From: Bacteroidota bacterium
GTDB taxonomy: Bacteria > Bacteroidota > Bacteroidia > Flavobacteriales > Weeksellaceae
Direction of reading: 5' to 3'
Length of the DNA: 5,960 nt
Assembly (NCBI GenBank): GCA_023411265.1
Contig: JAEYOX010000095.1
Coordinates: 1 to 5,960 of the forward strand
Positions 1 through 5,667 of the stretch are shown here, piece by piece. A model generated the notes under the pieces. It ran no database searches. It was not told the origin of the DNA and worked only from the letters and a program-made list of their open reading frames with translations. Every line of letters starts with the position of its first letter. The stretch's first letter is position 1. A program made the translations under genes and the position numbers.

Positions 1-17
1 TTTTTATTTCAAAATCG

Positions 18-25
18 TACTTTTG
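18..25 (+). promoter_or_regulatory. Bacteroidota -7 promoter element for rlmD
   Basis: TACTTTTG matches the Bacteroidota sigma-A -7 consensus TAnnTTTG exactly. It ends only 4 bp before the rlmD start codon. The matching -33 element (TTG type, about 20 bp upstream) would lie at or beyond the window edge, so only half of the promoter can be seen. Transcription in this phylum usually starts a few bases after this element, which would put the RNA 5' end at or next to the ATG. Confidence 0.6.
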
Positions 26-29
26 CAGC

Positions 30-1442
30 ATGGCAAAAAACAAAAGGAAAAACCAGATTCTCGAGAACATCACGCTCGTCTCAGCAGGGGCAAAAGGCGT
101 GGCCGTAGGCAGAACGGAAGAAGGCAAAACCGTCCTTGTATCCGGCGCAGTTCCGGGAGATGTGGTGAACGCAAGGGTGAAGAAATCTAAATCCAAATAT
201 TTTGAAGCAGAAATAGCCGACCTTGTGGAAGCTTCGCCGTTTCGCGTGCTGCCAAGATGCATCCACTTTGGCGTGTGCGGCGGGTGTAAATGGCAAAACC
301 TGAGCTATGAAAAACAGCTCGAGTTCAAGCAGAACGAGGTGGTGAACAATATCCTGAGAATAGGCGGTGTAGATCAGTTTGAGACACAGCCCATCCTAGG
401 TGCAGAAAAGCAGTATTACTACCGCAACAAAATGGAGTTTTCTTTTTCCGATGCACGCTGGCTCACTTTGGATGAGGTGAATTCCGATGCTGAAATTCAT
501 GATAAGAATGCCCTGGGATTCCATATTCCCGGGATGTGGAGCAAGATATTGGATTTGAAAGAATGCCACCTTCAGGAAGATCCTTCCAACGCTATTCGCC
601 TTGCCGTGAAGCAGTACGCTGTGGAAAACAACCTCGATTTTTTCGATGTAAGAAACCAAGAAGGTTTCCTGCGAACCATGATGTTACGCCAAAATTCAAA
701 GGGCGAATGGATGGTGCTTTTCCAGTTGTTTCGCGAAGAAAAGGAGAACCGTGAGAAGCTTTTTGCCTTTCTTCTGGAAAATTTTCCTCAGATCAGAACA
801 TTGCTTTTTGCCATTAATCCAAAGGGCAACGACTCTATTTATGATCTGGAAGTGCAGACCTATTTCGGCGAAGGCTATCTGATGGAAGAAATGGATGGGC
901 TCAAATTTAAAATAGGCCCGAAATCTTTTTTCCAAACCAACTATGCCCAGGCGTTGGAACTCTACAGGAAAACTTTGGAATTTGCCGATTTAAAAGGTCA
1001 TGAAGTCGTGTACGATCTCTACACCGGAACCGGCACCATCGCTCAATATGTCGCACGGAATGCCAAACAGGTCATCGGCATCGAGTCGGTTCAGGAAGCC
1101 ATCAATGCCGCGGAAGAGCATGCCCTGCTGAACGGCCTGGACAATTGCACCTTCTACTGTGGCGATATGAAAGAGGTTTTCACAGAGGAATTCCTCAGCC
1201 AGCACCCGAAAGCAGATGTGCTGATCACAGATCCGCCACGAGATGGCATGCATCAGAAGGTGGTGGAACAAATATTAAAACTCGCCCCGGAAAGAATCGT
1301 GTATGTAAGTTGTAACTCCGCTACGCAGGCAAGGGATATTGCTTTGATGAAAGAGCATTACGACGTGGTGAAAATCCTTCCTGTGGATATGTTCCCGCAA
1401 ACCCATCATGTGGAGAACATTGCACTTCTTTTGAGGAAATAA
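30..1442 (+). CDS. rlmD: 23S rRNA (uracil-5-)-methyltransferase RlmD
   Basis: This 470-residue protein is a cytoplasmic SAM-dependent enzyme of the TrmA/RumA family. RlmD makes 5-methyluridine in 23S rRNA (U1939 in E. coli). An N-terminal TRAM RNA-binding domain spans about residues 8-66. Cys77, Cys83 and Cys86 (HFGVCGGC) plus Cys179 (KECHLQ) match the spacing of the four [4Fe-4S] ligands of E. coli RumA. A central RNA-binding region leads into the Rossmann methyltransferase domain: FFQTN (Gln302), the SAM loop DLYTGTGT (329-336), DPPRDGM (401-407), the nucleophile Cys428 in VSCNSATQARD, and the probable general base Glu462 in THHVE. Length is normal for the family. The ATG at 30 is the only good start: the TRAM domain begins directly after it and no in-frame alternative lies nearby. 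No Shine-Dalgarno is visible. The iron-sulfur ligands favour RlmD over paralogues that lack the cluster. The gene is intact. Confidence 0.95.
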   Translation: MAKNKRKNQILENITLVSAGAKGVAVGRTEEGKTVLVSGAVPGDVVNARVKKSKSKYFEAEIADLVEASPFRVLPRCIHFGVCGGCKWQNLSYEKQLEFKQNEVVNNILRIGGVDQFETQPILGAEKQYYYRNKMEFSFSDARWLTLDEVNSDAEIHDKNALGFHIPGMWSKILDLKECHLQEDPSNAIRLAVKQYAVENNLDFFDVRNQEGFLRTMMLRQNSKGEWMVLFQLFREEKENREKLFAFLLENFPQIRTLLFAINPKGNDSIYDLEVQTYFGEGYLMEEMDGLKFKIGPKSFFQTNYAQALELYRKTLEFADLKGHEVVYDLYTGTGTIAQYVARNAKQVIGIESVQEAINAAEEHALLNGLDNCTFYCGDMKEVFTEEFLSQHPKADVLITDPPRDGMHQKVVEQILKLAPERIVYVSCNSATQARDIALMKEHYDVVKILPVDMFPQTHHVENIALLLRK

Positions 1443-1461
1443 TACAGATTGTTTATCTTTA
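1430..1461 (+). promoter_or_regulatory. Probable promoter of the protease operon
   Basis: TTTG at 1430-1433 serves as the -33 element, and TATCTTTA at 1454-1461 is a -7 element with one mismatch (last base) to TAnnTTTG. The 20-bp spacing is within the Bacteroidota range. The -33 element lies in the last codons of rlmD. Expected transcription would start about 1466, giving a short AT-rich leader of roughly 10 nt before the ATG at 1478. No hairpin terminator is visible between rlmD and the next gene, so read-through from rlmD is also possible. Confidence 0.45.
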
Positions 1462-1477
1462 GCAAAAAAATGATATA

Positions 1478-3988
1478 ATGAATTTCAAACGAATACTTTT
1501 ATTGTCTTTATTCTCTTTGGTAACCTTTGCGACGGCGCAGGAAAAAGATACCGTAAAGGCCAAAACCGATACTGCTGCCGTAAAGAAATCTGCCGCTGCG
1601 GCAAAAGATAAAAAACCAGAGAAGATAAAACCGTATAAGGAAGTCATCACTGAGAAAGCAACTACAGACGAGGGCATCATCACGGTACATAAAGTAGAAG
1701 ATAAGTATTATTTTGAAATTCCCGATACCGTTCTGAGAAAAGAATTTCTTCTGGTGAGCCGCCTTACCAAAGCTGCGGCAGGCATGAGATCCGGAACAAC
1801 AGGTTACGCCGGCGACCAGATAGGGCAAAACCTTATTTCCTTTGAAAAAGGCCCAAACGATAAGATCTTTATACGCTCCGTTTCCTATGCAGATTACGCC
1901 AGCGATTCTACTTCGCAGATGTACAATTCGGTGATGAGGAACAATACCCATGCAATTATTCATGCATTCGATATCAAAGCTTTCGGAAAGGACAAGAAAT
2001 CTTCCGTTGTAGATATTACAGATTTAATCAATGCCGATAATGAACTGGTTTCCTTTTCCCCGACGGTGAAGAAAAGATATAAAGTCGGAGCCTTCCAAAA
2101 GGACAAATCTTATGTGAATTTCATCCGGTCGTTTTCCACCAATATTGAGCTCAATACTACCAAAACATTCGCACGAACCTTAGGCAACATGACTTTTCCT
2201 CCCGGAACGGAAAAGCCGGAAGTAAGTGGAAATTATACAGTGGAAATCAATTCCTCGCTGGTGCTTTTGCCGGAAAATAAAATGCAGCCACGATATTATG
2301 ACCCGAGAGTGGGCTATTTTACCATAAGCTATACGGATTTTGATCTCGATCCTCAGGGCGTGAAAAGAGTGTCCTTAATTAAAAGATGGCGCCTGGAACC
2401 GAAACCTCAGGATTTGGAAAAATATAAAAGAGGCGAACTTGTAGAACCGGCAAAACCGATTGTATTCTATATTGATCCTGCTACACCAAAGAAATGGGTT
2501 CCTTATCTGATGCAGGGAGTTAATGACTGGCAGAAAGCTTTTGAGAAGGCGGGATTTAAGAATGCTATTTATGCTAAAATTCCAAACGCGAAAGATGAAC
2601 CGGAATGGAGTCTGGAAGACGCAAGATATTCGGCTATCGTGTATAAACCGTCGGATGTTCCGAATGCTTCCGGGCCGTCTATTTCAGATCCGAGAACAGG
2701 CGAAATTCTTGAAAGCCATATCAATTGGTATCATAATGTGATGATGCTGCTTCGAAACTGGTATTTTGTTCAGGCTTCTCCTAATGATCCAAGAGCACAA
2801 AAGTTAGATTTTGATGACAAACTGATGGGCGAACTTATCCGTTTTGTTTCCGCTCATGAAGTGGGACATACCTTGGGATTAAGGCATAATTTTATCGCAA
2901 GCAACGCTGTTCCTGTAGAAAAACTGAGAGACCGAAAATGGCTGGAAAAGAACGGACACACGCCTTCTATAATGGATTATGCAAGATTTAATTACGTTGC
3001 ACAGCCGGAAGATAAAGTAGGAGAGAAAGGAATTATGCCCAGAGTAGGGGATTATGATGAATGGGCAATAGAATGGGGATACAGACGATTCTATCAGTAC
3101 AATTCACCTGAAAAAGAAAAAGCTCACCTAAATAAATGGGTGATCAATAAACTTAAAGATCCGAGGTTGCATTTCGGTACAGAAAGCAATCAGTTTGATC
3201 CGCGCCTTCAAAGCGAACAGGTGGGCGATAATCCGATGATTGCCGGAAGATATGGAATCAAAAACCTGAACAGAATTGTGAATAATCTGAAGAAATGGAC
3301 TGCCAAGCCCAACGAAGATTATGAAAATCTTTCCTTAATGTATGATCAGGTTACAGGACAGTTCGGTAGATATCTGGGTCATGTTTCAAAATATATTGGC
3401 GGACAGACAGAAACGCCGAAGAATATTGAACAGGAAGGCGCAGTGTATGAAGTAGTGCCAAAGGCTCAGCAAAAAGAGGCATTGCAGTTTCTGAACGAAA
3501 ACATCTTTCAAACTCCGGACTGGCTTTTGAGAAATGAAATTTTTGTGAAGACAGGAAAATCATCTGTTGAAGTAGTGGAAAGACTACAGAACAGTGTATT
3601 GAACCGAATTCTGAGTCCGTCCGTGGTGCAGATGATGTATCTTTCTTCCACAGCAGACACGAATGCATATCCCGTTATTGAATATATGAGTGATTTGAAA
3701 CAGATGATGTTCACTGCTGAACCAGATCTTTTCAGACGAAATCTTCAGCGGAATTATATAGGTTCTATGATTAATTTGCTGAATGCAAAACCTACCACAG
3801 CTTCTTCTTCCCGTTTTTTCAGATCGGTAAGCATCTCCGATAACTCTGATGTGAAAGCAGTAGTTCGCGGTACGTTGAACAGCCTGAAAAATGATTTAAA
3901 ATCCAGACCGGCCAGCGATGCTGTGGTGAAATATCATTATGAAGATTTGGTGTACAGATTGGAAAAAGCATTGGATCCTGAGAACTAA
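1478..3988 (+). CDS. Exported zinc-dependent metalloprotease (DUF5117/DUF4953, Met-zincin type)
   Basis: This 836-residue protein starts with a clear Sec signal peptide (residues 1-20, cleavage probably at ATA|Q21). A Lys/Ala-rich low-complexity linker covers about 22-52. Next come a short DUF5118-like segment (about 51-100, YKEVITEKATTDEG then YYFEIPD), a DUF5117-like region (about 108-300, YAGDQIGQNLISFEKGP), and a metzincin catalytic region. The zinc site HEVGHTLGLRH falls at residues 460-470: His460, His464 and His470 are the likely ligands and Glu461 the catalytic base. The Met-turn is SIMDY with Met499. Length is usual for these Bacteroidota proteases, and there is no obvious type IX secretion C-terminal domain, so a periplasmic or cell-surface location is more likely than release. 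Its substrate is unknown. The ATG at 1478 places the signal peptide correctly; the upstream sequence is AT-rich without a Shine-Dalgarno. It ends 4 bp before the next gene, which implies co-transcription. Confidence 0.9.
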   Translation: MNFKRILLLSLFSLVTFATAQEKDTVKAKTDTAAVKKSAAAAKDKKPEKIKPYKEVITEKATTDEGIITVHKVEDKYYFEIPDTVLRKEFLLVSRLTKAAAGMRSGTTGYAGDQIGQNLISFEKGPNDKIFIRSVSYADYASDSTSQMYNSVMRNNTHAIIHAFDIKAFGKDKKSSVVDITDLINADNELVSFSPTVKKRYKVGAFQKDKSYVNFIRSFSTNIELNTTKTFARTLGNMTFPPGTEKPEVSGNYTVEINSSLVLLPENKMQPRYYDPRVGYFTISYTDFDLDPQGVKRVSLIKRWRLEPKPQDLEKYKRGELVEPAKPIVFYIDPATPKKWVPYLMQGVNDWQKAFEKAGFKNAIYAKIPNAKDEPEWSLEDARYSAIVYKPSDVPNASGPSISDPRTGEILESHINWYHNVMMLLRNWYFVQASPNDPRAQKLDFDDKLMGELIRFVSAHEVGHTLGLRHNFIASNAVPVEKLRDRKWLEKNGHTPSIMDYARFNYVAQPEDKVGEKGIMPRVGDYDEWAIEWGYRRFYQYNSPEKEKAHLNKWVINKLKDPRLHFGTESNQFDPRLQSEQVGDNPMIAGRYGIKNLNRIVNNLKKWTAKPNEDYENLSLMYDQVTGQFGRYLGHVSKYIGGQTETPKNIEQEGAVYEVVPKAQQKEALQFLNENIFQTPDWLLRNEIFVKTGKSSVEVVERLQNSVLNRILSPSVVQMMYLSSTADTNAYPVIEYMSDLKQMMFTAEPDLFRRNLQRNYIGSMINLLNAKPTTASSSRFFRSVSISDNSDVKAVVRGTLNSLKNDLKSRPASDAVVKYHYEDLVYRLEKALDPEN

Positions 3989-3992
3989 AAAG

Positions 3993-4466
3993 ATGAGAAC
4001 TGCCGTTCTGTTTTTTGCTGTTTGTCTTTTTCTGTTTTCCTGTAATACGGATGATGATATTTGTGCCGGAGGAGAAGGAACACCGCGGATGAAGATAAAA
4101 TTTAAAACCCTCGCAACCGGAAAACCCAAAACTATGGATTCTCTTTTCGTAGGTGTGGATTATGGTAACGGAGTGGTTCCGGTGATTGAAAGAAGAACAG
4201 CAACGGACTCGGTTTTTGTTCCTTTGCGGGTAGATGATAATGGCTTTACAGATTTGTATATCAGTACTTCGCAACTTGGCTTAAAATCTCAGATCAGGGT
4301 GAAGTATAATGACAAAACGGAATATGTGTCGCCGGCGTGCGGTATCAGAAAACTGTACGAAAATGTTGCTTCTGAAATTATTGGTTTAGGACCGGTTCCT
4401 GCAATTGAAAACGCACAAACTGAAATTGTAAATGAGAACAAAACGCACCTTTTTCTTCTTTTTTAG
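3993..4466 (+). CDS. Small DUF6452-type lipoprotein
   Basis: This 157-residue protein has a lipoprotein signal: a short positive N-terminus (MRT), a hydrophobic stretch at 4-15, and a lipobox LFSC with Cys17 as the probable acylated residue. The DDIC motif just after it (Asp21 to Cys24), the following TPRMKIKF, and YVSPACGIRKLYEN near the C-terminus (Cys116) are the pattern I associate with the uncharacterised flavobacterial family DUF6452. Cys24 and Cys116 could form a periplasmic disulfide; this is inference. The frame also runs open upstream to an ATG at 3939 inside the protease gene. I chose the ATG at 3993 because it starts the signal peptide and sits 4 bp after the protease stop, which suggests translational coupling. 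The last 11 codons overlap the start of the next gene. Function is unknown; an envelope role with the following beta-barrel-like protein is the simplest guess. Confidence 0.82.
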   Translation: MRTAVLFFAVCLFLFSCNTDDDICAGGEGTPRMKIKFKTLATGKPKTMDSLFVGVDYGNGVVPVIERRTATDSVFVPLRVDDNGFTDLYISTSQLGLKSQIRVKYNDKTEYVSPACGIRKLYENVASEIIGLGPVPAIENAQTEIVNENKTHLFLLF

Positions 4467-5091
4467 TTTTCTTTTTACGCTGAGCTTTTCTCAGGAAAAT
4501 GAAGTTCAGCAGAAAGAAAAATGGCGTTACGATCCAAATTTCATGATTGGTCTTGATTTCCTGAATGCCGGAATTTCATTGTTTTCAGAAAGAAAAGTTT
4601 ATCAGGGATTTGTTTCTTCCCGTTTGAAGGAAAAACTGCACGCTGTTGCTGATGCGGGATTTGAGGAGAATACTTATCGGAAAAACGGATATGATGCATC
4701 GGTCAATGGCCCTTTTGTAAAAATTGGAGGGTTTTATATGTTGATGAGGGATCCTGAAAATGTACAAAACGGTTTTTATGCAGGTGCAAAATTAGCGGCT
4801 TCTTTTTATAAACAGGAATACCTTGCAGTTCCGGTTTGGGGCTTTGGCGGTAGCAATTCATATGAATCTTTTCCAGCATCTTCACAATCTTCGTATTGGA
4901 CAGAAGCGGTAATTGGGGGAAGAGTTCAGCTATTTTCGAGCAATTTCTACATCGATGTGAATGTTCAGCCGAAATATTTACTATTCTCGACAAAGCAGGA
5001 AGATATTCAGCCCATGCTCGTTCCGGGTTTTGGGCAGAGCGCCGGGAAATTTAATTTCGGGTTTATGTGGAATCTGGCGTATTATTTTTAA
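4432..5091 (+). CDS. DUF6048-type outer-membrane beta-barrel-like protein
   Basis: This 219-residue exported protein has a signal peptide with an unusual run of phenylalanines (residues 7-11) and a probable cleavage site near SFS|Q21. The mature part shows alternating hydrophobic and polar strands rich in Gly, Tyr and Phe (for example FMIGLDFLNAG, FVKIGGFYMLM, GFYAGAKLAASF, FYIDVNVQPKYLL). It ends in aromatic residues (LAYYF) with a terminal Phe, as outer-membrane barrels do. The C-terminal LVPGFGQ...GKFNFGF pattern fits DUF6048, which in my recollection of flavobacterial genomes follows DUF6452. The ATG at 4432 lies inside the preceding gene in another frame and is required to include the signal peptide, so translation is probably coupled. 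Barrel topology is inferred from sequence pattern only, and no biochemical function is known. Confidence 0.8.
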   Translation: MRTKRTFFFFFSFLFTLSFSQENEVQQKEKWRYDPNFMIGLDFLNAGISLFSERKVYQGFVSSRLKEKLHAVADAGFEENTYRKNGYDASVNGPFVKIGGFYMLMRDPENVQNGFYAGAKLAASFYKQEYLAVPVWGFGGSNSYESFPASSQSSYWTEAVIGGRVQLFSSNFYIDVNVQPKYLLFSTKQEDIQPMLVPGFGQSAGKFNFGFMWNLAYYF

Positions 5092-5094
5092 ATT

Positions 5095-5550
5095 TTATTC
5101 TCTAAAGGATGAAGCCAGTTCGCGATACAGACTGGCCAATTCTTCCGGAGGATTCCCTGCATCGAAAGTCTGTGAAGAATAGATAGTATCATTTATACTC
5201 ACCCTAATAGTTGCAGCCATCGCGCCGTCATAAAGCCTTTTGTTGGTGGGAGGATTAAAGGATGCTATTTTCTCCGGGTTTAGATTGGTAATTAATATAT
5301 GAAGGTTTTTCCATTCAGTTTCCGTGGTTTTGAAACTGCGTTTCTTCCGGTTTATTTCCACCTCTTTTGAGTTAGGTGTTAGAACGATCATTCTTCTTGA
5401 TCCGAGAGTAATTTCTTCCAGTTCTATTTTTTGAAAATCGTAATTCGAGGATTTTTCTGTTTTTGCTTGCGATGATCCGGTAGTGTTTTGTGCTTTGCAG
5501 TGGAACAACAGTAACCCTGCGATTACGAGAAAAAGAGATTTTATATACAT
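5095..5550 (-). CDS. Small exported or lipoprotein-like protein of unknown function
   Basis: This 151-residue protein has a positive N-terminus (MYIK), a hydrophobic segment at 6-16 and then FHCKAQ. Cys18 may be lipidated, although His at the position before Cys is unusual for a lipobox. Cleavage by signal peptidase I after Ala20 (CKA|Q) is the alternative. The mature protein has a polar Ser/Thr/Lys-rich linker (about 22-36) and then a small alternating-strand domain. It ends with NKRLYDGAMAATIRVSIND, SSQTFDAGNPPEELASLYREL. The 'DGA..A' and 'FD.GNPP' elements recall small flavobacterial secreted proteins annotated only as hypothetical. It is monocistronic as far as can be seen, converging on the DUF6048-type gene with a 3-bp gap and diverging from the gene at 5668. 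An exact -7 element lies upstream. Function is not assigned. Confidence 0.78.
   Translation of the reverse strand: MYIKSLFLVIAGLLLFHCKAQNTTGSSQAKTEKSSNYDFQKIELEEITLGSRRMIVLTPNSKEVEINRKKRSFKTTETEWKNLHILITNLNPEKIASFNPPTNKRLYDGAMAATIRVSINDTIYSSQTFDAGNPPEELASLYRELASSFRE
5114..5136. other. Short inverted repeat after the convergent stop codons
   Basis: GCCAGT (5114-5119) pairs with ACTGGC (5131-5136) around an 11-nt loop, 22 bp downstream of the DUF6048-type stop and inside the last codons of the minus-strand gene. It could form a 6-bp hairpin in either transcript. No U-run follows directly on either strand, so it is not a convincing intrinsic terminator, but it is the only hairpin I noticed near this junction. 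Confidence 0.25.
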
Positions 5551-5577
5551 TGAATGGGAATTTTAATAATTATGTAG

Positions 5578-5585
5578 CAAACTTA
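5578..5585 (-). promoter_or_regulatory. -7 promoter element of the minus-strand gene
   Basis: Read on the minus strand this is TAAGTTTG, an exact match to the Bacteroidota -7 consensus TAnnTTTG. It is followed by 27 bp to the ATG (at 5550), leaving an expected leader of about 20 nt. A good TTG-type -33 element is not obvious at the expected distance, so the -33 half is weak. Confidence 0.55.
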
Positions 5586-5634
5586 AATCCAAAATATAAA
5601 CATCATCGAATTTATTCCGTTATATAAATTTATT

Positions 5635-5642
5635 TATATTTG
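5635..5642 (+). promoter_or_regulatory. -7 promoter element of the gene at 5668
   Basis: TATATTTG matches TAnnTTTG exactly. A weak -33 candidate is TTTA at 5611-5614, 20 bp upstream. Transcription would begin about 5647, giving an A-rich leader of roughly 20 nt without a Shine-Dalgarno, as is usual in this phylum. Confidence 0.6.
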
Positions 5643-5667
5643 CAAAATTACCCATTAAAATAAAATA

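Larger units (their letters stand above)
5551..5667. promoter_or_regulatory. Divergent AT-rich intergenic region
   Basis: These 117 bp separate the two divergent start codons and hold one exact -7 element for each direction, with 49 bp between them. A perfect 10-bp palindrome, ATAAATTTAT, lies at 5624-5633 just upstream of the plus-strand -7 element, where a regulator could act. In sequence this AT-rich it may also be chance. No small gene or RNA is visible here. Confidence 0.5.

Noticed and set aside
536..754. 72-codon plus-strand frame within rlmD
   Set aside because: It overlaps conserved RlmD sequence in another frame, is Arg/Pro-rich, and has no start signal or recognisable family.
1559..1635. 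Lys/Ala-rich low-complexity stretch as a coding repeat or tandem array
   Set aside because: Codons vary and no repeat unit is shared; it reads as a flexible linker after the signal peptide of the protease.
1508..1963. 151-codon open frame on the minus strand
   Set aside because: It is entirely antisense to the signal peptide and DUF5118/DUF5117 part of the protease, is rich in Cys/Phe/Arg with no domain pattern, and has no promoter; it is a shadow of the real gene.
3939..3992. Upstream ATG giving an 18-residue N-terminal extension of the DUF6452-type protein
   Set aside because: The extension lies inside the end of the protease gene, is polar and Trp/Lys-rich, and would bury the lipoprotein signal sequence. 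The ATG at 3993 gives a proper signal peptide.
3819..4274. 151-codon open frame on the minus strand spanning two genes
   Set aside because: It is antisense across the end of the protease and most of the lipoprotein gene, has a His/Ser/Cys-rich composition unlike a real protein, and conflicts with two well-supported genes.
4447..4480. Programmed frameshift fusing the lipoprotein to the beta-barrel-like protein
   Set aside because: The T-rich run looks slippery, but the second protein has its own ATG and a complete signal peptide, so a fusion would place a signal peptide in the middle of a protein; an ordinary coupled overlap explains it better.
5114..5136. Intrinsic terminator at the convergent junction
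   Set aside because: The stem is only 6 bp with an 11-nt loop and no adjacent U-run on either strand, so I list it only as an inverted repeat.
4961..5182. 73-codon plus-strand frame across the convergent junction
   Set aside because: It overlaps the conserved C-terminus of the DUF6048-type gene and the 3' end of the minus-strand gene; no family pattern or signal is seen.
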